A stretch of DNA of 64,000 bases from Euclidia mi (taxonomy: Eukaryota > Arthropoda > Insecta > Lepidoptera > Erebidae): NCBI GenBank assembly GCA_944739405.2, contig OX123182.2, positions 55,555,183-55,619,182 on the forward strand. Direction: 5' to 3'. Each line of letters starts with the position of its first letter. Position 1 is the stretch's first letter. Shown piece by piece: positions 53,669 to 64,000 of this stretch. Both the position numbers and the translations under genes were made by a program. The notes under the pieces are model-generated. The model did no database searches, was not told the origin of the DNA, and saw only the letters and a program-made list of their open reading frames with translations.

Positions 53669-53986
53669 GTGTCAGTCCGAGATAAAGTTTGGTTTGCCAA
53701 AACTAAACTTAAGGGCTCTGGTATTACAGCGTCAGAGTTTTTAACAAAAGCCCGCCATGACCTCTTTATGGCAGCCCGGGAGAAGTTCGGCGTCTCAAAA
53801 TGCTGGACGAAGGAAGGAGTGGTACACGTCCTCGGGATAAACGGCGAGCGTCATCGTATAAACTCTTCTGTGGATTTACAAAATCTATCCCAATTCGTCG
53901 TTGTTGACCAGTCGAAGCAGCCCCCTGCTGCAAAGAAAACCGATGAGACGGTGAAAGCCAGAAGAGCTGCAGCTATTCGGAAATAG
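53669..53986 (+). pseudogene. LINE ORF1 C-terminal domain (FP_C-like)
   Basis: The frame has LTKARHDLFMAAREKFGV, a Trp and VHVLGINGERHRINSSVDLQ. This is the form of the C-terminal domain shared by baculovirus FP proteins and the ORF1 of many insect LINEs (SLFREAR..AR..GWK-type, then I..R..I.S..DL). Only the last about 105 residues are present, so it is a fragment. The Lys/Ala-rich end (ETVKARRAAAIRK) precedes the stop at 53986. Confidence 0.65.
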
Positions 53987-54724
53987 TCTTATATTGTTCA
54001 TCTTTCCTCTTTTGTTGTATCTCCAGGTGGGTGGTTTAATTTTATACTTGTACACTTGTGTTTGTTTACAATCTGTTTTGACGGTACGGTTGTAAGATTG
54101 TAAAACGATGGTATCTATTAACTAATAATGACGGTGCTGTTAATTATTTGCTGGAATATAAAAAAGTTTTACTTGTCAAGTTGTTAGATTTGTTTTGACT
54201 TTTAACTGAGTAGTTTATAGTTAGTTGTCATTGTCACTTTTGATACTTCACGTTTAGTCTATGCTTCACGTCACTGTGTGTACTCACGTTTCGTTACTGC
54301 TGTTACCTGGGCTATTGTTACACGCAATTATTATACACTTTTGAAATTGTATCGAATAATTTATACGTACAGATTAGTATATTAATTTATTGTTTGGGCT
54401 ATAATAATACCGTTGTTTATTTTTAAGAATTTATAGTAATACTATAATTTAAGTTAGAAGCCATCCTACCTGGGATCTTAGACATTTTAATTGTTTCTAC
54501 AAGTGGGTTGATTCTTGTATTTTTATGACATATTTTTAATATTGATAACTAACTGGCAGGTGGATAGTATTGAATATGGTACACACAGTTTGTTTTTGTA
54601 AAGTTAGGATATTTGTTTATATCTTATTTTATACAGATAAGTTATATATTTTTTTACGTTATATTTATATATCTATTAATTATCTATTATATTTTATTAT
54701 ATCTTACTTATTATATATAATATT

Positions 54725-57566
54725 ATGGATTCTAACAGTGACAGCGATGATTATTTTTCTGCAGATAGTGATGATGACAGTTTTGTTAGTGTTCCTTCAT
54801 TGGCAGATAACATCCGATCTGTATTTTCCGATGTTCCAAGTAACTTTAATGTTGTGCAGATATGCTGGCAAATTTAGACTGTAAGAACATACACGCTATT
54901 CTTGTCTCTGAATCATGGCTTAAGCCGTGCCTTCCTTCTACTTCTTATTCTTTGCCCGGCTTCCAGCTTATCAGAAACGACCTGACTGGGGGTGGTGGCG
55001 GTGGTGTCGCCATTTACCTTCGATCCTATATAGCTTATACTGTGATAAACGTGTCTTCACAACCGCCTCCCTCCAATGCTGGTGAGCACCTGTTTCTGGA
55101 AGTCGAGCTACATCACACTAAAATCCTCCTCGGCGTTTACTACTGTCCTTCCTTGCGTATTGACTTCTTTTCCTCTTTTGAAAACCTAGTATATTTACTT
55201 AACCTATCTCCTTCTTACAGTCAAACTATCATTATGGGTGACTTCAACACTTGTCTTCTTAAGAAAGATTCGCGTTCTTCCTCTCTTTATTCTATTTCAG
55301 TCTCGTGCAATCTTCATATTCTACCTCTGAATGCCACCCATCACTTTTCTAATTCTACACCCTCACTTTTAGATCTCATTTTCGTTTCTTCACTACACCA
55401 CGTCGCGAAACACGGCCAATGGTGTGCCGACGAATTTTCCTATCACAACCTTATTTTTCTCTCTTACAAAATTCGTCCTCCTAAGGCAAAGTCAAAAATA
55501 CTTTTACAGCGCAACTTTGCTGGTATGGATACTGAACGTCTTCGTGGTGACGCAGGGGCAATTGACTGGATGCCACTGTTTTCCGCTGTAACAGTTGATG
55601 ATAAAGTCGAAATATTTGAGAGGCAAATTACTGCACTTTATAATGTACATGCTCCTATACGTGCGATTAAATTGAAACATCGTCCTTCGCCCTGGCTTAC
55701 CAACGAAATAAGGATTCTTATTCAAAGCAAAACAGCGGCGAAATCAAAATTCAAGGCAAAACCAACTGACTCTAATAAAGAAAAATATATTAAAGCGCGA
55801 AATCACTGCAATAGAGTGTGTAGGGATGCACAACGTCAGCACATTCACAGCTCCGTACAAAACGGTGATCCATCCAAGGTATGGAAATTTCTTAAATCAC
55901 TTGGGGTTGGAAAGCAACGGCAAAATACTTCCCCTAATACAATTGATATTAACATGCTTAACCAGCACTTCTCTGCTTCGTCTGATTATGATAGAACAAC
56001 AAAAATAAACACCCTAACTTATCTTTCAACGCTTCCAACTCCTGATTACAGTCCATTTGTCTTTAGTCAATTTACTGAATGTGGTGTTAAGAAGAGTATT
56101 TTATCCATAACATCCAACGCAGTTGGCAGTGATGGCATCACCCGTAATATGATCCTTCCAATCCTTGATGAAATCCTACCTATTATTTCCCACATCCTTA
56201 ATTTCTCCATATCCAGTGGCATTTTCCCAACTGCTTGGAAAAATGCTCAAGTCATCCCTTTACCCAAGAAACCTAATCCTGAATCCTTTTCTGAATATCG
56301 TCCCATATCCATATTACCTTTCCTTTCCAAAGTTCTTGAACGCCTTATCCACAACCAACTCAACACATTCCTTTCTAAAAATAATATCCTTAATCCCTTC
56401 CAATCCGGCTTCCGTCCTGGTCATAGTACCACTACCACTTTTGTCAATATTACGGATGATATCAGATCGGGCATGGAAGATGGCAAACTCACGGTGCTCT
56501 GTTTATTAGACTTCAGTAATGCTTTCAACACCGTAGACTTTGATGTTCTCCTTGCCCGATTAGGCTCTCTTAACATATCTCCATCGGTGATCGGCTGGTT
56601 TCGTACTTACCTGTTTGGTCGCCGACAACGAATCCGGCTAGATGACACCTATTCTACTTGGTGTGACAACTCTGCCGGCGTACCATAGGGCGGCGTTCTA
56701 TCTCCTTTGCTCTTCTCAATTTTTATAAATAATATCTCCAACCATATTTCTTCTTCCTACCACCTATATGCAGATGATATGCAGATTTATTATCAAATCA
56801 AGCCTGAAAGCCTGTCTCAAGGAATTACAATAATAAATAATGATGTGGATCAAATTTGTGACTGGACAAAAAGGTTTCTCAGGTTATTTTGGTTGGTAGT
56901 TCCAGACTAATCTCTAAGATCGATTGGTCAATAGTTCCCCTTGTATCTTTTGATGGTATTCCCATTCCTTTCAGTGACAAAGTAAAGAACTTGGGGATAT
57001 ACATTGACCAAACACTCTCTTGGAGCTTTCAACTGCAAAGTACTAGTCGGAAACTCTTTGCAGCTGCCGCATCGCTAAGAAGATTGCGAAATTTTCTTCC
57101 CATTGCCACAAAAATTGCGCTTGTGCAGTCTGTCCTTCTTCCTATTCTTGACTATGCCGATGCCAGCTATCTTGATCTTAATGAGGACCAGCTAGACAAG
57201 CTTGAGCGACTCCAAAACTTTTGTATACGGTTCATATTTGGTTTACGCAAATATGACCACGTTTCCGAATTTCGAAACAAGCTCAAATGGCTACCCATCC
57301 GCCTTCGCCGGAATACTCATATTCTCTGTCTCTTGTATAATATTCTGTTTAATCCTTCATATCCCCTATATCTCAAGAATAGATTTGTCTATCTGCATGA
57401 CACACATTCTAAGTGCTTGAGATCATCGGAAAACCTTAAGTTAAAAAGTCCTGTGCATTCTACTAAGTTCTTTGATAGATCTTTTACTGTTTTAGCTGTC
57501 AGATTGTGGAATGCACTACCGGAAATTCATCAATCAAATCATTGCCAATATTTAAATATCTTGTAA
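54725..57566 (+). pseudogene. LINE B ORF2 pseudogene: endonuclease and reverse transcriptase
   Basis: The ATG at 54725 begins an acidic N-terminus (MDSNSDSDDYFSADSDDD). Near 54855 a small deletion and shift remove the INAQS-type block with the catalytic Asn. Then, in frame from 54862: VSESW, LLGVYYCPS, IMGDFN, and SYH where SDH is expected (catalytic Asp lost). The RT has YRPISILPFLSKVLERLI, GFRPGHSTTT and LLDFSNAFNTVD. In the next motif (GVPQGG) the Gln codon is an amber stop at 56686-56688. YADD is intact. A deletion and frameshift near 56885 cut the block after it, and the C-terminal part runs to 57566, with AVRLWNALPEIHQSN near the end. At least four separate lesions. Confidence 0.85.
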
Positions 57567-57662
57567 AGAAACATTACTTGTCACTATAATAAGTAACATT
57601 CCAGTGATAATATCTTCTGTATAATAGTATATTATAATATATATTACTTAATATATTTTATG

Positions 57663-57663
57663 T

Positions 57664-57745
<82 letters not shown>

Positions 57746-57746
57746 G
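57663..57746. repeat. (TA)n microsatellite
   Basis: About 80 bp of alternating TA with single interruptions, inside the LINE B 3' UTR. Confidence 0.95.
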
Positions 57747-58106
57747 TGTATGTGTGTGTATTTATTTATTTATATATTTGTGATTAATTTAATATTATTA
57801 TCATATTTATTTTATGTATATAGATAATGGATGTAAGTAGGTATATGTTTTTCTTATCAGTTTAGATAAGCTTATTTTAGTTTTAAGCATAGAGTAATAA
57901 TCATGTTAATTTGTTATTTATATTTTACTTTATAGTGCACTCGCATACTACCTGTCCTTTTATTTAATTCTGTCCGTACACGGTTGTTTGGCAGAAATCG
58001 CATTATGCGATAAGACCGCCCTTGTAACACTAGTTTATATGAAACTCTGTAATGCACTCATGTTATTGCCTGGTGTACAATAAAGAATTAATTATTATTA
58101 TTATTA

Positions 58107-58346
58107 AGAACATATAAAAGGCAACTGTGAATGGGACAGGCTGAAGGGGAAGACCTAGGCGGACGTTCTCTGACCAGATTGGAGACATCCTAAAAAAGGA
58201 CAGGTCAGAAGTACCTTAAACAGAAGAGCATGCATGAGAAACTTGATGGGAGTGAATGAAGCAAGAGAGGTATGTCAGGATCCTTGCAAATGGCGTTCCG
58301 TAGTCTCTGCCTACCTGTGAGTCTATGTATGTATGTATGTAACAAT
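58107..58346 (+). mobile_element. RTE-like LINE 3' end (partner family of the SINEs)
   Basis: Codons for RRTFSDQIGDILKK, then after a frameshift KVRSTLNRRACMRNLMGV and CKWRSVVSAYL run to TGA at 58318-58320, directly followed by gtc and (TATG)n. The fragment at 62041-62601 on the minus strand has the same C-terminus (GQIKSTHNRRACMMRLM ... MWRSIVSAYP). The terminal bases tctctgcctacc...gtgag and (TATG)n equal the SINE tails. Confidence 0.75.
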
Positions 58347-59449
58347 GAAAAAAAAAATTATATTACAAAATTAAGTCGCCGCCGCGTTCTGTTTGTCTGT
58401 AGAAACGCGATAAACACAAAAACTCCTGCACGGATTTTTGTACGGTTTTTACCAGTAGATACAATAACGCCTGGGGTAAGTTTAAGTGCACAAATGTCTT
58501 ATATTCACTCAGGCGGAGCCGCAGACAATGCTAGTAATAGACTAAATTACATTTAAGCAAAGAAGCCACGACCGCGCGTAGCAGATAGAATCACAAGTCA
58601 AACAGACTGAAGCTATGTGTAAATGTAAATAATAATATACTTATTTACAGTAGGAAATGTATACGCCAAGTTGATAACATAATATTATGCAAATTAAAGA
58701 TATTTCTGAACAGAACGTCTCTCATGTTCGATTCAAAAATGCCTTTGATTTGCTTAATATTATTTCCTAGGAAAATAATTACTACGCAGAGTCTGTCACA
58801 AAGATATTCATAAATGAATATAGAAAGTTTTATAAATATTCAAGTTGGATAAGTCTTATGAATTTCTTATATTATAATCTAATTTTCGGTCCTATTTTTT
58901 GTAATACCTTGGAGGATACAAAACATCGACATGAAAAGCTAACTTAACACGTTGGCTGCGGCAAGTAAAATCATAAACCTTCATCTGGTGCGGCGGCAGG
59001 TTGAAATGTGCCCCCAATGATTTTTCCGCCACGGCGTGGCAGGTCTCTTTCGACCCACCAGCACTAGGGTAGCTTAAAATGCTATAACTTCGCGAAAACA
59101 TGATGTATACCATTTTTTTTAAATATTCTGTGAGAATAACCTTGAACCCAGCTTCCTTAGGTCGCGCGGTAGATTCGCCCCGGCATCTACCAAATAGAAA
59201 ACGAGATATAAACCAGGAAAAGCGGCAGTCCGATATCGACCTGAACTGCACTAGAAGGTATTTTAAGCAGTGATGGGGCATACCAAAATAAAGGAATATC
59301 GAAAATAAAACAGAATTATCGTACATAAAAGAAATGAAGACTTTTATTAAATTGTGGCTGTTTTGAAAACATGACACGCAAAGATTCATGTTGCATTACC
59401 TGCAATATTTTTTAATTTTTTTTTCACTCTTTTTTTTGTTTCAAGAGAG
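58347..59449. other. No gene recognised
   Basis: A 165-codon frame (58892-59389, minus) has no domain that I know and a tail in low-complexity sequence; I do not call it a gene. Otherwise AT-rich. Confidence 0.4.
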
Positions 59450-60109
59450 ATCGTACTGAAGAAAATTGGACTTCATACAAGACTGCGAGGAATCGCTGCA
59501 ATCAGATGATACGTAATGCCAAACGTCGCCACATACTCAATACCATTACTTCGTCGTCACCGGCTGATATCTGGAAATTTCTTAGAACTTTTGGGGTTGG
59601 TAAATTAAAGCAGACTGGTCTTCCTATGATGCTTAGTTTGGACGATATCAATCGTCATTTTATTTCTTCACACCTATTGGATCGACAAGCAATGCGCCAA
59701 ACGGTTGACTATGTTGCCGGTTTGCCTTCTATCGACGAGTTCAAATTTTCTCCAGTCACCACAGATGAGATCAAAAAATGTATTCTGTCAATCAAATCTA
59801 AGACAATTGGATGTGACAACGTCAGTCGACGTATGATCCAGTGCCTTGGATCATTTACTACCAGCCATATGCCACATCATAAATGCTTCCCTTCTGTCTG
59901 GTACGTTTCCTGGTTTGTGGCGGAGAGCCTTTGTCCGTCCTTTGCCTAAGATTGCCAATCCATCTCTTCCAGAGCACTTCCGTCCCATTTTCATACTCCC
60001 ATTCCTATCCAAAATCCTAGAAGCTTGCGTACATAAGCAGTTGTCCGTGTTCGTGCATCAAAACAATATCCTTAGTCCACTCCAATCCGGATTCAGATCT
60101 GGACGGAAG

Positions 60110-60650
60110 TTCGCTACTGAAGGTTCTCCGCAGTCTCTCGTAGCACCGTGCACAATTTAAAAATGGGATTGTATACTTAATGTTTTTATTACATAGTAAA
60201 TTCCATAAAAATGTTATAAAAGCTGAAAGTATGATACTTCACCTATTAAACACCTACTCGTTTTTTCATCATCGTCATCAGCATCGTGTACATTTGAAAT
60301 AGGTAGGTCACACTGCTAGCGCGGTCGTGAAGTGACTGAGAGTAGGTAAGCTGTGCTAAAAATTATAATTAAGCACAGTTTGATTGCTGCCGTTTTCGAG
60401 CTGCGATCGTGCATCTATTGTATATTTGATCGAAGCTTTTAAATCAGCTTTCAAGCAAAAAAAACTGGATCGAAATCATTTTAGCACCGCTCTGTTTGCG
60501 TCGGGGGTTAAAAAGCGCATATCACTGCACTTTTGCAGGTAACCGTACATTTCCAAATATTATAAGTACTACTATAAAACTTGCCGCTTTTACTTGGCTT
60601 TGCATGATATTTTGTTCCTAAATAGTTTTTATTTTCCTTGCTTAAAGTGA
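60110..60650. other. Foreign insert within LINE D
   Basis: It interrupts the RT between motifs GFRSGR and VEDSK. AT-rich, with a cttttaaatcagctttcaag-like middle. I find no TSD or paired ends, so the cause (insertion, or deletion plus fill-in) is open. Confidence 0.55.
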
Positions 60651-61552
60651 CTGACGATATTGGGGCAGGAGTGGAGGATTCCAAAGTCACAGTAATGACT
60701 TAGGTTGACTTCTCAAATGCCTACAATACCGTCAGTCATGACGTCCTTATGGCCATCCTTTCCCACCTTCGGATCTCATCTGTGGCACTGGAATGGTTCT
60801 CATCATATCTTCGTAGTCGCCAGCAGTCGGTTTGCAGTGAGGAATCATCTTCCAACTGGTGTGAAACTGATTCTGGCGTTCCACAAGGCGGCATCTTATC
60901 TCCACTTCTTTTTTCACCATTTATCAATCTCATTACACAAGAACTTCGGTATGCGTATCATCTGTACGCTGACGATTTACAAAATTATTCCCAGGCGAAA
61001 GTTGACAACCTATCCATCGCAATTGATGATGTGAATCGAGATCTAATTTCGATTAACGAATGGTCAGCGAGATTCGGACTTCGGGTTAATCCCACCAAGT
61101 GTCAAGCTATTGTCGTGGGAAGTCCACGTATGTTGGCACGTGTAGACTTTACTTCACTACCCCCAATCATACTTAATGGCTCTGTGATACCATTTAGCCC
61201 CTCTATTAAGGATCTTGGTTTGCACATCGATGCGACTCTAGACTGGAAAGTCCCAGACTACGACAAAGAGGTCCCAACTGAATTGATTACCAATTCGTCA
61301 GCGCCGGAACTTAAGAGCATTGACTACCCTTTTTTCTCTTCTCCACTCTCCTAACGCACCTTCTTACTTGATGCCTAACTTTAAATATCTATGCTCCACT
61401 CACACTAAGCAATTCAGGTCCTATAATAATCTTCTTCTTTGTCCTTCCCATCGATCTAGTCTCCTACATTCATCTTTCACTGTCAAGTCCATACATCTTT
61501 GGAACGCGCTCAGCCCACTGGAGGTCAGGACGAGCCCGAGCCGTGCTATCTT

Positions 61553-61863
61553 TAAGGGCGGTTTCAGATTAGCGTTTTATACGCGCGTATAAGCTCGTTT
61601 TTGGAAGCGCATGTAGGTGCGTATAGGCGCGCCTATTGGTACACGCGCAACTCGTACGAGCGTTGACGCGCTTCTAAGCTCGTATAACCACGAACCGTCA
61701 GAATCCATGTTGACACTGACAAGACGTCACTACCGTTTCGAGCGAACACGCCCATTTACGTGTGTCTGGTTTTTTGAAGCGCGTAATGTAGCGCGCGTGT
61801 AAGCGTGTATGCTGAAACGACCGTATACGCGCAGAAAAATACGCTAATCTGAAACCGCCCTAA
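61553..61863 (+). mobile_element. TAA-flanked MITE (copy 3), complete, in LINE D
   Basis: Element 61556-61860 (305 bp), TAA on both sides. Inverted ends GGGCGGTTTCAGATTAGCG (left) and the complement of cgctaatctgaaaccgccc (right) match over all 19 bases. The best preserved of three copies. It splits the C-terminal codons of LINE D, and the host frame continues after removal of the MITE and one TAA. Confidence 0.92.
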
Positions 61864-62025
61864 ATCTAAAGTCCGCAGATTGTTTCTGGAATCATTGTCT
61901 GGAGCTCTCACTAGTCAGTAATTGTATATATTTATTATATATGTATATATTATATTTAAGTATTTTTTATATTGTATCTACGTATTCTGTCCTTATATAC
62001 TCATATAATATGTATTCTTTACATC

Positions 62026-62601
62026 TATCTATCTATCTATATCGTCACGCCTGTCTGCCATTGGGGTAGGCAGAGACTATAGAACGCCACATGCTTCGAT
62101 TCAAACATACTTCTTTGGCTTCCTCGACATTCATTAACCTCATCATGCATGCGCGTCGGTTATGGGTACTTTTAATTTGGCCCTTTTTCAGTACGTCACC
62201 TATTTGGTCGGCGTACGTCCGCCTAAGGCGTCCCCTACCGACATTTCCTTCCTTCTTTCATCCATCCGTTCCAAATGTCCAAACCAACGCAACATTCCTT
62301 TTTCAACCTTTGTCACTACATCTTCTTTTAGACCACATTTCTCTCTTATCACACTGTTTTTCACTTTATCAATCAGCCTTACTCCGCACATACTCCTTAA
62401 AGCTCTCATCTCCACAGCATTGATTCTACTTTCATGCTTCTTCTGCCATACCCATGATTCACTACCATACATCAGTGTTGGCGCCAAAACTCCCTGCAGT
62501 ATAGCAAGGCGAGCTTGCTTTGGGATAATACCATTGCTGATGATGGACTGTAAGGCGCCATTCACACAATTTGCATAAGGCGGACTTAATGCCTGAGGCA
62601 T
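62026..62601 (-). pseudogene. RTE-like LINE, C-terminal fragment of ORF2
   Basis: From 62601 the minus strand codes GIIPKQARLAILQGVLAPTL, MYGSESWVWQKKHESRIN, EMRALRSMCGVRLIDKVKNS and MLRWFGHLERMDERRKEM. This is the post-RT part of a LINE ORF2 with the usual W.GH..RM form. A shift near 62205 leads to YADQIGDVLKKGQIKSTH and RRACMMRLMNVEEAKEV, ending MWRSIVSAYPNGRQA and stop near 62050. The tail is (GATA)n at 62026-62041. 5'-truncated: the catalytic region is absent. Confidence 0.75.
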
Positions 62602-62680
62602 TTTCTGCCAGTCAACCTGCAGGTGGTTCAGAGATGATGTAGCAGGTGTAGAATTGAGACTTAAACTTACATAGATGTTG
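62570..62680 (-). repeat. LINE 3' end fragment with nested hairpins, second copy
   Basis: aggcggact (62578-62586) and agtcaacct form an outer stem with two mismatches; aatgcc-tga-ggcatt forms a perfect inner stem. Same layout as 32529-32569. Confidence 0.5.
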
Positions 62681-62758
62681 ATTAATACTTATCTATAATA
62701 TTTATTCTTTACATGTGTGCAAATTGTTTGCAGGAAAGTTTAAAAAAAAAAAACGCCG

Positions 62759-63985
62759 AGAAATATATATAGTATTTTACCTTTTATTTACAAATAATTG
62801 CGCGATATAGACCCGTTACATAATATTACTAAGATATTGTATCTTAAAAAAATACAGGATTTAAAAGACCCTACACGAAAACTGAACCCTCATATTTTAC
62901 CAATCATTACAATCATTGTTTACTTCGGCTTGGTGATGGGTCTTGTGACACCCTGTATATTATTGTTTATAAGATTGATTTGTTTTATCAGTCTTCTAGT
63001 TTACGGAATTACAGTGTCTAAAATAAATAAGACTTAGAAATGATATAAGGGTAAGAGTATATCAGCAATTTAAAACTAAATTGCTGATTTTTTCAGACAA
63101 CCATAAATATACTATTATAAATTAGCGAATAATTGTGGAAATGGATAGGTTATGTCGTGTACGTATATACATATACAACATAACGTATCCATAAAAATAT
63201 CCATGATAAAGAAAGATTCAAAAAGCAAATTATTGGCTCCAATCTATTTCCATTGGAAACGCATCAACAAAGTCGAGCGCATTTTAACTGAATCAACAAA
63301 AACGTACGGCCGGTACTAAATAACATTGTAGTTGATCAAATAACTCGCCCCTGCTCACTTAGTTACCGTTCGACTTTGTTGCCATCGAAAAATGAAGCGA
63401 CCGATGATATTTAACTGTATTTGTCCGTATAAAACGAACCTTTGTTTTCGTTTTATTCAATTAAACCTAGCTGTTTTTTTCAATCACATTCCACTGTCAT
63501 ACTGCGAAGCGGAGATGAGAGGAGTGGTGCGGACTTGAAGCCGGAAAATTAATATCAGACGGACTGCTTTAAATTTTAAACACGGTTTCAGAATACATGA
63601 ATTTGCGTTATTGGTTTAAATCTCATCATATCACTGCGATTATAGCGTGCAAAACACGATACTTGAAATTATTTTATGGACAAACTCGGCATCTTATCTT
63701 ACATTACTTTATGCTCTCAGCTTAGTAAAAGTCTGATCTGCATGTTAACTCTGGTTTTCTCCTGTTTTTAAATTAAATAAAAAACTGCTCACTAGCTCAG
63801 TTTTCGTGATAATTTCAGGTTTATAGACAATTTTCGTTGTATTATAATTATATTTTCTTCAAACAAACAAGATAAATACTAGCTAATTAATTCGTGTATA
63901 ATCTTTACTTAATAACAAGGCTAAATTATTTAATTAGGTCGAAAAAAACAGGCAAATTGTAACACAAGTCTCTTCTTCTTATTAG
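62759..63985. repeat. 1.6-kb dispersed repeat, copy 2
   Basis: Collinear with 35038-36620; lacks the MITE of copy 1, has its own short insert of about 100 bp near 62855-62960, and several small deletions in the right half. A frame at 62798-63037 is not shared as coding with copy 1. Confidence 0.65.
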
Positions 63986-64000
63986 GTACCACTTAATCAA

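Larger units (their letters stand above)
53656..58105 (+). mobile_element. LINE B (Jockey-type), 5'-truncated
   Basis: ORF1 C-terminus (53669-53986), a spacer of about 740 bp, ORF2 (54725-57566), and a 3' UTR with a (TA)n run at 57663-57746. It ends in ggtgtacaataaag plus (ATT)n at about 58105. The 3' UTR has a hairpin at 57997-58011 shared with 25667-25681. That the ORF1 piece and ORF2 belong together is inferred from order and orientation. Confidence 0.7.
59450..61925 (+). pseudogene. LINE D reverse transcriptase pseudogene
   Basis: Order: pre-RT and fingers (59506-59850), a frameshift near 59846, then LPAICHIINASLLSGTFPGL, FRPIFILPFLSKILEACV and LQSGFRSGR up to about 60105. After about 540 bp of foreign sequence the RT resumes with VEDSKVTVMT, a stop, and VDFSNAYNTVSHDVLMA. 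GVPQGGILSPLLF and YADDLQNY (catalytic YADD) follow. After HIDATLDWK part of the thumb is deleted. The C-terminal part from 61320 reads SFTVKSIHLWNALSPLE and is cut by the MITE after SRAIF; the rest (SKVRRLFLESLSGALTS, stop) follows at 61864. Not functional. Confidence 0.8.
59450..62025 (+). mobile_element. LINE D (relative of LINE B), 5'-truncated and interrupted
   Basis: Starts within the pre-RT region (codons for SYKTARNRCNQMIRNAKRR), is split by foreign DNA at about 60110-60650 and by a MITE at 61556-61860, and ends with an AT-rich 3' UTR that has no clear tail. The protein is close to LINE B (e.g. WKFLRTFGVGK against WKFLKSLGVGK). Confidence 0.75.

Noticed and set aside
57663..57746. TATA-rich promoter
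   Set aside because: A simple (TA)n microsatellite in a LINE 3' UTR.
58892..59389. 165-codon minus-strand ORF as a gene
   Set aside because: No domain, irregular composition, no sign of exon structure; adjacent to truncated LINE D.

Overview
The window is eukaryotic, AT-rich and almost entirely built of transposable elements; I recognise no intact host gene. Several signs point to a moth or butterfly (Lepidoptera): tRNA-headed SINEs ending in a short LINE-derived tail plus (TATG)n, RTE-like LINE 3' ends with the GEAYVQQWTS-type terminus, a dense mix of Jockey/CR1-type LINEs, mariner and small MITEs, and known lepidopteran interspersed repeats. Ordinary genes are absent over 64 kb and nesting is heavy, which suits heterochromatin or a W chromosome, but the sequence alone cannot decide this.

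Layout. 0.2-7 kb: a SINE with target-site duplication (TSD), LINE scraps, a perfect foldback palindrome (1752-1952), a 2.1-kb non-coding mobile repeat with a 9-bp TSD (3339-5440), a decayed gag/protease remnant, and an 82-bp to 55-bp tandem array. 7.2-12.9 kb: a nearly full-length CR1/Jockey-type LINE (ORF1 with two frameshifts, ORF2 with complete endonuclease and reverse transcriptase). 14.0-21.4 kb: a young LTR retrotransposon on the minus strand with 1,663-bp LTRs that look identical, a 4-bp TSD, a primer site matching tRNA-His and a polypurine tract. It has no gag-pol; its 4.1-kb interior instead holds about a dozen tRNA T-arm-like hairpins. 22.1-24.7 kb: a second copy of the 2.1-kb repeat, split by a SINE whose empty site is preserved in copy 1. 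25-41 kb: LINE 3' ends, two GC-rich 0.56-kb elements, MITEs, SINEs and long unannotatable AT-rich stretches. 42-43.4 kb: a mariner relic split by a TAA-flanked MITE. 45-47 kb: a broken LINE. 48-53 kb: a minus-strand LINE whose ORF1 is interrupted by a five-unit tandem array. 53.5-58.1 kb and 59.4-62.0 kb: two relatives of one Jockey-type LINE family. 62-64 kb: an RTE-like LINE 3' end and a second copy of the 35-36.6 kb repeat.

How the parts work together: autonomous LINEs would supply reverse transcriptase, and the SINEs carry a 3' tail that matches the last codons and 3' end of one LINE family present here, so the window shows both a donor LINE and its likely parasites. The LTR element would depend on a relative for gag-pol. 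MITEs and SINEs have landed inside other elements, so relative ages can be read from the nesting. All calls come from reading motifs by eye; none was checked by database search.
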